Source: Desulfolinea sp050305405 (lineage in GTDB: Bacteria > Chloroflexota > Anaerolineae > Anaerolineales > Villigracilaceae). From it: a DNA stretch of 64,000 bases. A program made the position numbers and the translations under genes. Under the pieces are notes generated by a model, which did no database searches, had not been told where the DNA came from, and was given only the letters and a program-made list of their open reading frames with translations. The stretch lies in assembly GCA_050305405.1 (NCBI GenBank), contig JBNLFG010000015.1, forward strand, positions 1-64,000, written 5' to 3'. Below are positions 9,031 through 16,526 of this stretch, piece after piece; the first letter of the stretch is position 1; each line of letters starts with the position of its first letter.

Positions 9031-9855
9031 ATGACACCAAACAACACATCACTAGCAAAAAATCTTAAATCAAAAAATGTACGTTTCTTTCATGCTATTA
9101 ATATTGCAGATTTTACAGAATACTGTAGACAACACTCAATACTATCGAGGTCTATACTAACCGAAGCGTATAAAGACTACACAAGATTCTTTTCAGATAA
9201 CGACGACATTAAACTCGGTGTCTGGGAGCGTACATTTGGCAATCTAAATGACTTTGGGCAATATTTCTGGAAATACGAGAGAGCCATTCCTAACGCTTAT
9301 GGGCCTATCACAATCGTACTCAACAAACATTGTTGGAAAGCTTTAAAAGATATTCAAATCACAAGAAAAACTATAACAGCCGAGGATAATGAACCCATTT
9401 CAGGTTCTCAAATTGACGAGATATTTTCACTTATCAAAGGTCGTTATCAGCTAAAGAAGGGCTTTACAGCTGCTGAGGTCTCTACTAGCGACTCCCGTAT
9501 ATCACTAAAAGATTTGGCGTACATTTTGGTAGACCCTTTCAAAGTTGGGAAACAACCAATACGAAAGCATGTATTAAATATCCTAGAAGAAACGCGGTGT
9601 CTTGGTAATCTAGTGACAGAAAACCAAGTAATTGAAAGGCAAATACATTGTCCTATTCAAGAAAGCAGAATTAATCAGTTACTAGATTGGTCACGCGCCT
9701 TAGCAGGCAAACTAATAGACACTAATGAATCCTTACAAAACTCACTTCCTTCTGAGTTAGCAGAGTGGTTTAACGACCTTGAAGAGTGGAAGCAACATAT
9801 TTTGGCATCATGGTTAACTTACACATTCAATGGAACATTACATTGGTTAGAATAA
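9031..9855 (+). CDS. Hypothetical AT-rich gene; possible ADP-ribosyltransferase-like N-terminus
   Basis: A 274-residue protein that I do not firmly recognise. It has no signal peptide or membrane segment. A GGAG ribosome-binding site precedes the ATG. The first 110 residues (RFFHAINIADFTEY, ILSRSILTEAY, VWERTFGNLNDFG, NAYGPITIVL) faintly resemble the opening of DarT-like or related ADP-ribosyltransferase toxins, in which a short H-x-T/I-x(2,3) strand is followed by a loop and a conserved N-x-x-x-F stretch; this is a weak impression. The second half is helical and of unknown type. Base composition is clearly more AT-rich than its neighbours, and the gene stands alone between two terminators, which suggests acquisition as a single-gene cassette. 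No partner antitoxin is visible. Confidence 0.7.
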   Translation: MTPNNTSLAKNLKSKNVRFFHAINIADFTEYCRQHSILSRSILTEAYKDYTRFFSDNDDIKLGVWERTFGNLNDFGQYFWKYERAIPNAYGPITIVLNKHCWKALKDIQITRKTITAEDNEPISGSQIDEIFSLIKGRYQLKKGFTAAEVSTSDSRISLKDLAYILVDPFKVGKQPIRKHVLNILEETRCLGNLVTENQVIERQIHCPIQESRINQLLDWSRALAGKLIDTNESLQNSLPSELAEWFNDLEEWKQHILASWLTYTFNGTLHWLE

Positions 9856-9895
9856 CGCCATGCAATTCAACTTACTTCCTCTACTAAAACACAAT

Positions 9896-9932
9896 AAAGA
9901 GAGCCTTCTCCTGCCACGAGAAGGCTCTCTTT
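9896..9932. terminator. Bidirectional terminator
   Basis: A perfect 15-base stem (AAAGAGAGCCTTCTC at 9896-9910 against 9918-9932) with a 7-base loop, flanked by A and T runs. It can end both the orphan gene on plus and thrC on minus. Confidence 0.9.
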
Positions 9933-9943
9933 GTTTCACTTTT

Positions 9944-10993
9944 CTACACCCCAAGCAAGTCTCGCAAAGCATCCATCGTCGCCGGAATGAGTTTCGGCGT
10001 CGGCATCGACTCGGCGATGATGCCGGGGTCTTTCATCCCATGCCCAGTACAGACGATGACGATCTTCTGGCCTTTGGGGTCAAAGCGTCCGGCTTCGATC
10101 TCGGCTTTTAAGCCTGCCAGCCCCGCAGCGGACGCAGGTTCCACCCAAACGCCTTCGCTCGCCAGCAAACGTTGCGCGGCGAGAATACTCTCGTCGCTTT
10201 GGGCAATGATGCGCCCACCCGATTCTTCGGCGGCTTCGAGAGCTTGTTCCCCACGTGCGGGTTTCCCGATTCTGATTGCAGTCGCAACGGTTTCGGGATT
10301 CTCTACGGGGTGCCCCAAAACCAGCGGCGCGGAACCAGCGGCTTGCACGCCCAAAATCCGGGGACGTTTCGTACCTTTCACTTCGGCGTATTGTTTGTAG
10401 CCAGCCCAATAGGCGGTGATATTGCCAGCATTGCCAACAGGCAAACAATGCCAATCAGGGGCATCGCCTAAAACATCACAAATCTCAAAAGCACCGCTCT
10501 TCTGCCCTTCAATACGATAGGGGTTAATCGAGTTAACCAACGCCAGCGGCGTCTGTCTGGTGATTTCAACGACCATCGTCAACGCATCATCAAAGGAGCC
10601 TTTGATCTGGATCACGTCTGCACCGTAGGCGATGGCACCGGCCAACTTCCCAGCCGCGACTTTTCCCTCGGGAATGAGTACCACAGCTCTCATCCCGGCG
10701 CGTGACGCGTAGGCGGCGGCGGAAGCGGCTGTATTTCCGGTCGAGGCACAGATCACGGTCTCGGCACCACGTCCGAGGGCCTCGCTAACCGCCGCTGTCA
10801 TCCCTCTATCTTTAAATGAGCCGGTCGGGTTCAAACCTTCAAATTTGATATAGATTTCATCCGCTCCCAACTCACGCGTAAGACGCGGCATCGGGATCAG
10901 CGGGGTATTCCCCTCCAGCAATGCAACTTGCTGTGTGTGTTCGGGCAGGTCAAAGAGATGCCCGTAACGATCTAGAATTCCTTTGTACGACAT
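9944..10993 (-). CDS. thrC: Threonine synthase
   Basis: PLP enzyme converting O-phosphohomoserine to threonine, the last step of threonine synthesis. At 349 residues it is of the short bacterial type. The PLP lysine lies in NPTGSFKDRGM, and the phosphate-binding loop is ASTGNTAASAAAYASRAG. The C-terminus contains GHGMKDPG. The ATG follows GAGGAG. It is divergent from thrB (homoserine kinase), which makes its substrate; the two share a 102-base intergenic region. Confidence 0.97.
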   Translation of the reverse strand: MSYKGILDRYGHLFDLPEHTQQVALLEGNTPLIPMPRLTRELGADEIYIKFEGLNPTGSFKDRGMTAAVSEALGRGAETVICASTGNTAASAAAYASRAGMRAVVLIPEGKVAAGKLAGAIAYGADVIQIKGSFDDALTMVVEITRQTPLALVNSINPYRIEGQKSGAFEICDVLGDAPDWHCLPVGNAGNITAYWAGYKQYAEVKGTKRPRILGVQAAGSAPLVLGHPVENPETVATAIRIGKPARGEQALEAAEESGGRIIAQSDESILAAQRLLASEGVWVEPASAAGLAGLKAEIEAGRFDPKGQKIVIVCTGHGMKDPGIIAESMPTPKLIPATMDALRDLLGV

Positions 10994-11095
10994 CGAAGCT
11001 CCTCAAAAGATTGCATAAAAATTAACGGAAAGTGACCAGCACAAACCGAAGTGACATTATAATCCCCCGATAAAACCTTTCGGAGTAAAAATTTC

Positions 11096-12013
11096 ATGAA
11101 AATTCATGTAAAAGTACCTGCAACAACAGCGAATTTAGGCCCGGGCTTTGATGCGCTTGGATTGGCGCTCAATTTGTGGAACGAAGCTGAATTCTCCTGC
11201 ACAGATGACAGCCAAATATCAGTGACTGTGAACGGCGAAGGAGAGGAGAACCTTCCCAAGGATGCAGAGAATGCCATCGCAAAAGCAACCTTGATGATCT
11301 ATGATCTGGCAGGGAAATCATGTGAAGGATTACGGATCGAATGCGTCAACCGCATTCCGCTTGGTTCGGGGATGGGTTCCAGTTCTGCGGCGATGTTAAC
11401 CGGGATGCTCGGGGCGAACGGCTTGCTCGGTAATCCCTTTACAGATGAGGAAATCCTAAAGTTGGCTATCGAAACCGAAGGACACCCCGATAATGTTGCT
11501 CCCGCTATGTTGGGCGGATTGGTGGCTTCGATCGTGCACAAAGAACGTGTCATCTCGATGCGCCTCCCCACCAAGGCAAATCACGGGCCCATCCACACCA
11601 CGGTTGTGCTGCCTGATTTTGATTTTCCGACCAGCGAGGCACGTGCTATTTTGCCGGAAGTCGTAGAGCGCTCGGATGCAATCTACAATATCAGCCGCGT
11701 GATCATGGTCACAGAAGCATTGCGAACAGGGAACATGGAGTTACTGGGCATCGCGATGAAAGACGGGCTACATCAACCTTATCGTTTGCCGCTCATTCCT
11801 GGGGCGATTGATGCGCTAAAAGCTGGCAAAGATGCCGGTGCAGCCGCCGTCGCGCTTTCGGGTGCGGGACCTAGCCTGATCGCATTCTCCCCTGAAAAAG
11901 ACCCCGTAATTGGCGCAGCGATGAAAGCTGCCTTCAAGGTCGCTGGGATGGATGTGCGTATATTTGAGTTGGGAACAAGCTATGAGGGTGCGGAAGTGAC
12001 GATTGTGGGGTAG
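11096..12013 (+). CDS. thrB: Homoserine kinase
   Basis: GHMP-family kinase that phosphorylates homoserine, 305 residues. The family motifs are present: N-terminal VPATTANLGPGFDALGLAL, the phosphate loop IPLGSGMGSSSAA, and the C-terminal ALSGAGPSLIAF. A GGAG ribosome-binding site lies before the ATG and a TATAAT is seen at 11058-11063. It is divergent from thrC, so the two make adjacent threonine-pathway steps. A terminator follows at 12055-12090. Confidence 0.97.
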   Translation: MKIHVKVPATTANLGPGFDALGLALNLWNEAEFSCTDDSQISVTVNGEGEENLPKDAENAIAKATLMIYDLAGKSCEGLRIECVNRIPLGSGMGSSSAAMLTGMLGANGLLGNPFTDEEILKLAIETEGHPDNVAPAMLGGLVASIVHKERVISMRLPTKANHGPIHTTVVLPDFDFPTSEARAILPEVVERSDAIYNISRVIMVTEALRTGNMELLGIAMKDGLHQPYRLPLIPGAIDALKAGKDAGAAAVALSGAGPSLIAFSPEKDPVIGAAMKAAFKVAGMDVRIFELGTSYEGAEVTIVG

Positions 12014-12054
12014 CCCCAGCGAAGCGATGGACAGGGGGCTGAACGTTAGAATCA

Positions 12055-12090
12055 AAAAGAGCCACCTTCTTTTTAGAAAGTGGCTCTTTT
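12055..12090 (+). terminator. Terminator after thrB
   Basis: AAAAGAGCCAC pairs with GTGGCTCTTTT around a short A/T-rich inner stem, ending in a T run. Confidence 0.85.
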
Positions 12091-12112
12091 ATTATCCGCA
12101 AAGCCTGCCTTA

Positions 12113-12156
12113 TAGTAGCGACTTCAGTCGCTTTTAACGGCTAAAGCCGTTACTAC
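12113..12156. repeat. REPIN-like palindromic repeat pair (copy 1)
   Basis: Two short palindromes back to back: AGCGACTTCAGTCGCT and AACGGCTAAAGCCGTT, bounded by TAGTA on the left and TACTAC on the right. A related element lies at 53109-53165. The GTAG foot next to an imperfect palindrome, in inverted pairs, is the layout of REP elements and REPINs, which are moved by RAYT transposases such as the two in this window; whether these particular RAYTs act on this repeat is not known. Confidence 0.6.
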
Positions 12157-12170
12157 AAAGGTGATCGGAG

Positions 12171-13337
12171 TTAGCCTTCTAAAAGCATACTCATTTTCTC
12201 GATCGCCTTCTCGATATTCTCAATCGAGTTGGCATAGGAAAGGCGTAAGTAGCCTTCACCGTATTCACCGAAAGATGTGCCTGGTAAGAGAGCAATACCG
12301 GCTTCTTCGAGAATCCAGTTGGCAACTTGATCGGATGTTTTGCCGAGGCCTATGATATTGGGAAAGACGTAAAATGCGCCCTGCGGTTTTTGGCAGGTGA
12401 CACCCGGCAGGGAATTCAATCCATCCACGATGACGTTACGACGTTTTTCGTATTCGGCGATGACGGCAGCGACCTGTTCCTGATCGCCCGTGATGGCTTC
12501 AAGACCAGCATATTGCGTGAACTCTGCCGTTGAACCAACGGAGTGTGTCATCAGCAAAGCAACGCGGCGCGCCAGCTCGACGGGCATAATGCCGTAGCCA
12601 AGCCGCCAACCAGTCATGGCGTAGGTTTTGGAGAAGCCATCCATGATAACGGTGCGTTCTGCCATGCCAGGCAACGCATAAATGGACGGCGCATCTTCCA
12701 TGCCATCGTAGACGATGCGAGCATAAATTTCGTCCGAGAGTACCCAAGCATCGTATTTCTTGGCAGCAGCGGCGATATGCTCCAAGTCGGCTTTGGGGAT
12801 GATGCCGCCGGTCGGGTTGCTGGGTGAATTGATAATGATGAGCTTTGTCTTCTCATTGACAAGCTTATCGAAAACATCCAGATCAAAGGAGAAGTCATTC
12901 TCTTCGACCAACGGCACGGGGACAGGCACGCCGCCTGCCACGCCGATCATCGCTTCGTAGGTCGGGAAGCCGGGGTTTGGGTAGATGACTTCGTCGCCGG
13001 GGTTAACGAGCGCCAGCGTGGGGAAGAAGATATTCGGTTTGCCGCCCGGGCTAACAACGACCTGCTCTGGCGAAATCTCAATTCCTCGTCGGGCAGATGC
13101 GTCCATAGCGATGGCACGTCGAAAGGCGGGCGTTCCGGCGGGCGGGGTGTAGCGCGTCTTCCCATTGGCAATGGCCCGCATCCCCGCAAGGCTGATATTC
13201 GAAAAGGTCTCGAAATCCGGCTGCCCGATCTCAAAATGGATGATCTCGCGCCCATCCGCTTCAAGCGCCTGGGCTTTTGCCAGCACCGCATACGCGCCTT
13301 CGGCTTTCAGGTGATTGGTGCGGTCTGCGTAGGTCAT
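12171..13337 (-). CDS. Class I/II pyridoxal-phosphate aminotransferase
   Basis: A 388-residue aminotransferase of fold type I, aspartate-aminotransferase-like. PLP lysine in DGFSKTYAMTGWRLGY, the NSPSNPTGG stretch and the substrate arginine region YLRLSYANS are visible. Its specificity (aspartate, aromatic or alanine) cannot be settled from motifs. Its ATG overlaps the last base of the dcd stop (TAATG), so translation is probably coupled to dcd. Confidence 0.9.
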   Translation of the reverse strand: MTYADRTNHLKAEGAYAVLAKAQALEADGREIIHFEIGQPDFETFSNISLAGMRAIANGKTRYTPPAGTPAFRRAIAMDASARRGIEISPEQVVVSPGGKPNIFFPTLALVNPGDEVIYPNPGFPTYEAMIGVAGGVPVPVPLVEENDFSFDLDVFDKLVNEKTKLIIINSPSNPTGGIIPKADLEHIAAAAKKYDAWVLSDEIYARIVYDGMEDAPSIYALPGMAERTVIMDGFSKTYAMTGWRLGYGIMPVELARRVALLMTHSVGSTAEFTQYAGLEAITGDQEQVAAVIAEYEKRRNVIVDGLNSLPGVTCQKPQGAFYVFPNIIGLGKTSDQVANWILEEAGIALLPGTSFGEYGEGYLRLSYANSIENIEKAIEKMSMLLEG

Positions 13338-13891
13338 TAGAGTTTCGGCAGGACGATGGACTGCTGCCCCTGATATTTGCCTTTTTTATCGGCGTAGGAG
13401 GTTTCGCACTCTTCGTCGGCTTCGAAGAAGAGGACTTGTGCTAGGCCTTCGTTGGCATAAATTTTCGCAGGGAGCTGGGTGGTGTTCGAGATTTCAAGCG
13501 TCACGAAGCCTTCCCACTCCGGCTCAAAGGGCGTCACGTTGACGATGATGCCGCAGCGCGCATAGGTCGATTTGCCCAGACAAACGGTCAGCACGCCACG
13601 CGGGATGCGGAAATACTCAACCGAGCGCGCCAGCGCAAAAGAGTTCGGCGGAATGATGCAGGTTTCACCCTTGAATTCGACCATCGATTTTGGATCGAAA
13701 TTCTTCGGGTCGACAACCGCCGAATAAACATTTGTAAAAATCATAAATTCATCGGCAACACGAATATCGTAGCCATACGACGAAACGCCGTAAGAAATCA
13801 CGCCATCGCGCACCTGATTTTCGACGAACGGCTCGATCATTTTGTGCTCAATTGCCGTTTTTCTGATCCAATGATCTGGTTTTAGTCCCAT
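13337..13891 (-). CDS. dcd: dCTP deaminase
   Basis: Trimeric nucleotide deaminase of the dUTPase fold, converting dCTP to dUTP for thymidylate synthesis; some homologues also hydrolyse dUTP. The product starts MGLKPDHWIRK, chosen because GGAG lies 6 bases before this ATG; an upstream in-frame start (13921) lacks one. 184 residues, with KSTYARCGIIVNVTPFEPEWEGFVTLEISNTTQLPAKIY carrying the conserved S-x-x-x-R and catalytic glutamate. It is followed with one-base overlap by the aminotransferase. Confidence 0.95.
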   Translation of the reverse strand: MGLKPDHWIRKTAIEHKMIEPFVENQVRDGVISYGVSSYGYDIRVADEFMIFTNVYSAVVDPKNFDPKSMVEFKGETCIIPPNSFALARSVEYFRIPRGVLTVCLGKSTYARCGIIVNVTPFEPEWEGFVTLEISNTTQLPAKIYANEGLAQVLFFEADEECETSYADKKGKYQGQQSIVLPKL

Positions 13892-13927
13892 AATTTTCTC
13901 CTTTTTTATCGCGCAATGCACGTTAGT

Positions 13928-14983
13928 TTATTCTTGAATGACAAAATTGGCGATGGTAACTTTTTGGGGATACACCTCCACGTAGCGCTCCCAATAGCCG
14001 CCTGCATAGGTAAAGCTAAGACGATATTGACCAGCGGGCAAATCACCGATAGCGTGGGATTCCTGCCAAGCATCATCAACCCCAACAGGCTCAGTTTCCG
14101 GGGCGTACGCTTCCAAACTTGCTACCCATTTAAGGGCAGACTGCTCATCCCCAACAGAATCCACGTTAAGCACCACCCGACGCACGCTTCCGTTTTGATT
14201 GACAATGCGCACGGCGATCGCACCATTCTGCGCATCGAGCGGCTCCAACCAAAGTTCGGGATTGCGCGTATCGCTATATCCCAGCCCGCCCAAACGGACT
14301 TCAAAATGCAGATGGCTACCAATCGCACGCCCCGTCCAACCGACTTCGCCGATGGACTGTCCAGCTTTAACAATATCCCCTTCTGCCACGCCGATCACCG
14401 AGAGATGCGCATAAAGCGTATAAAGTGGCTGAACAGAATCGCGCAGATCATGCTCGATGATGACCAGATTGCCGTAGAAACCTTCCCAAAACGAATAGGT
14501 TCCAGCTTTGTCTTCAGCGGCATAGACTACGCGCCCATCTGACGCAGCAAGGACAGGTGTTCCGCTGGCGTTGACAAATTCCACACCATGATGCGGCTCG
14601 CGCTGCCCGTCGATGGTTGAGCCATAGCGGTAACCAGGATGCACGGTGTTGACGTATTCTTCGCTAATCGGGCGCTCGAGCAAAAAGTGCCCATCTTCGA
14701 TACAGACTTCTTCCGTAAGATAGCAGGGAATCGGCATTGCGGTAGGGATGATGGTCGCCGTAGCGGTCGGGACAGCCGTGAGAGTAGGCGTTAATGTGGG
14801 AGGGATTTCGGTTTTGGTCGCGGTTGGGGGAACGATTGTTGGTGGTAGCGTGGGCGTAGGTGCACAAGCGGTAAAGACAAATAAAATTACCAAAAGAAAG
14901 CAGGAGCGACCCTTCGTTCTGGAAAAAACAATTGTATTTCTCAAAGTAGTTTTGAATGATTTTTTCTTTTCCATTTCAAGCAT
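13928..14983 (-). CDS. M23-family peptidase lipoprotein
   Basis: A 351-residue predicted exported protein. A hydrophobic segment ends in a lipobox (LFVFTAC), then a Thr/Pro-rich linker of some 40 residues, then an M23-like (lysostaphin/LytM) domain: HHGVEF...GTPVLAASDGRVVYA and the second zinc site HLHFEVR. The usual H-x-G-x-D is here H-x-G-x-E, so one zinc ligand is Glu instead of Asp; activity may still be possible. A C-terminal region resembles an immunoglobulin-like fold. Start is uncertain: the ATG at 14983 or one at 14974, neither with a good ribosome-binding site. It stands 18 bases after formiminotransferase-cyclodeaminase. Confidence 0.8.
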   Translation of the reverse strand: MLEMEKKKSFKTTLRNTIVFSRTKGRSCFLLVILFVFTACAPTPTLPPTIVPPTATKTEIPPTLTPTLTAVPTATATIIPTAMPIPCYLTEEVCIEDGHFLLERPISEEYVNTVHPGYRYGSTIDGQREPHHGVEFVNASGTPVLAASDGRVVYAAEDKAGTYSFWEGFYGNLVIIEHDLRDSVQPLYTLYAHLSVIGVAEGDIVKAGQSIGEVGWTGRAIGSHLHFEVRLGGLGYSDTRNPELWLEPLDAQNGAIAVRIVNQNGSVRRVVLNVDSVGDEQSALKWVASLEAYAPETEPVGVDDAWQESHAIGDLPAGQYRLSFTYAGGYWERYVEVYPQKVTIANFVIQE

Positions 14984-15001
14984 AACGGGTCGCCCCTACA
15001 A

Positions 15002-16516
15002 CTAAAAACTCAATCCGCCGCGCTCATCAAGCACATCCCGCAAAGCCACGTCAATCTCATCGGCTTTGGCTTCCAATGCCTTCAACGCTTCAACCAACTC
15101 AGCCGCTTTCACTTCATCCTTCAACGACGTGACGTTAATCCGCACGTTATACCCTGCCGATGTCAACGCCGCGCGCGCCATCGCCGCACCCGAAGCACCG
15201 TCTGTGATGGCGTTCGTATTGCCGAGGCTGGCGACTTTCAGCGCCAATTCCATTACACGCACGGCATTAGTAGCCGTCTGCAGAGGCACTTGTGTCGCAT
15301 ATAAGGTCGCATCCTGAATGGCTTGAGAGCGGGCTGACTTCTCTTCATCTGTTTCTTTCGGAAGCTTGAAGGCTTGCATGATCGCATCAAAGGAAGCCGC
15401 ATCTTCGTCCACTGCGGCAGTCAGTTTTGCACGCAGGTCTTCGGCTTCAGCGAGCACGGCTTGCATCTCGTCTTCAACATCGGCATATTTCTTTTTGCCG
15501 ATGCTCAAGCGAGCAACCATTGCAACAAGTCCCGCACCCATCGCACCCGCGTGCGCCGCAGCAGAGCCACCGCCCGGAGTTGGATTTTCATCTGCGAGAG
15601 CATCCAGAAAATCGACTTTTTCGCCCGAATCATAGAGCCGCGTTTCCAAGATTTGGCTTTTCTCGAACTGGTCAAGCTGCGTATACCAAACTGCCGCATC
15701 GACCAGAGCCTCCTGCGGGATCAAGCCGACCAACTCGCTGTGATGGATGGCGACGCCATAACGCTGCGCTTCACGGCGAATAAATTCGACCACGCGCGCG
15801 ATTGGCGTCTTGCGGAAATTGGTCAGGTTCATCGAGACCTGTGCCATCCCATCAACGAGCACACCCATGCCCTTGACGAAAGCAAATCCGCCCGAAGAAT
15901 GACGGACAGCCACACCGATCTTCTTGGCAATGGAGACATCATCTGTTGTCAAATAGACGTTGAAGGCGACCAGCGGATCACGCGCACCAATGACGGTTGC
16001 TCCCGTTGTGGGGATATGGTGCGGCCCCTCATCTGGAATCCGTTGCTCGGGCGTCCCGACTTCGGCTTTTAGCCCCTCATATTGCCCCTTGCGTACTTTT
16101 GCGAGATTCTCTCGTTCAGGGATTTTCGCCGCCTTCTCGTAAAAGAAAACGGGAATCTGCAATTCATTCCCCACGCGCGCACCAAGCTCATGCGCAAGCG
16201 CGACACATTCGTCCATCGTCACATCCGAGATGGGGACAAAGGGCACCACATCCGTCGCTCCGATGCGTGGATGTGCGCCCTCATGTTCATCCATATTGAT
16301 GAGTTCGCCTGCCTTTTTGATAGCACGGAACGCCGCTTCAACGACGGGCTGGGGTGGTCCAGCAAACGTGAGTACCGTGCGGTTGTGGTCGTTATCGGAT
16401 GAGCGGTCGAGCAGGCGTACTTCGGCAACCGATTCAACGGCGGCGACAATGGCATCCACCACTTCAGGGCGGCGGGCTTCAGAAAAATTAGGGATACATT
16501 CAACGATTTTTGGCAT
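15002..16516 (-). CDS. Formiminotransferase-cyclodeaminase (glutamate formiminotransferase)
   Basis: A bifunctional enzyme of folate-linked histidine breakdown: it transfers the formimino group from formiminoglutamate to tetrahydrofolate and then releases ammonia. The N-terminal part (residues 1 to about 295, starting MPKIVECIPNFSE) is the transferase and the C-terminal part (from DFLDALADENPTPGGGSAAAHAGAMGAGL) the cyclodeaminase; 504 residues in all. The ATG at 16514-16516 is used since AAAGGAT precedes it. hutH lies upstream on the same strand, separated only by the RloC-like gene, so the two once probably formed a histidine-use operon. hutU and hutI are not in the window. Confidence 0.93.
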   Translation of the reverse strand: MPKIVECIPNFSEARRPEVVDAIVAAVESVAEVRLLDRSSDNDHNRTVLTFAGPPQPVVEAAFRAIKKAGELINMDEHEGAHPRIGATDVVPFVPISDVTMDECVALAHELGARVGNELQIPVFFYEKAAKIPERENLAKVRKGQYEGLKAEVGTPEQRIPDEGPHHIPTTGATVIGARDPLVAFNVYLTTDDVSIAKKIGVAVRHSSGGFAFVKGMGVLVDGMAQVSMNLTNFRKTPIARVVEFIRREAQRYGVAIHHSELVGLIPQEALVDAAVWYTQLDQFEKSQILETRLYDSGEKVDFLDALADENPTPGGGSAAAHAGAMGAGLVAMVARLSIGKKKYADVEDEMQAVLAEAEDLRAKLTAAVDEDAASFDAIMQAFKLPKETDEEKSARSQAIQDATLYATQVPLQTATNAVRVMELALKVASLGNTNAITDGASGAAMARAALTSAGYNVRINVTSLKDEVKAAELVEALKALEAKADEIDVALRDVLDERGGLSF

Positions 16517-16526
16517 GGTTATCCTT

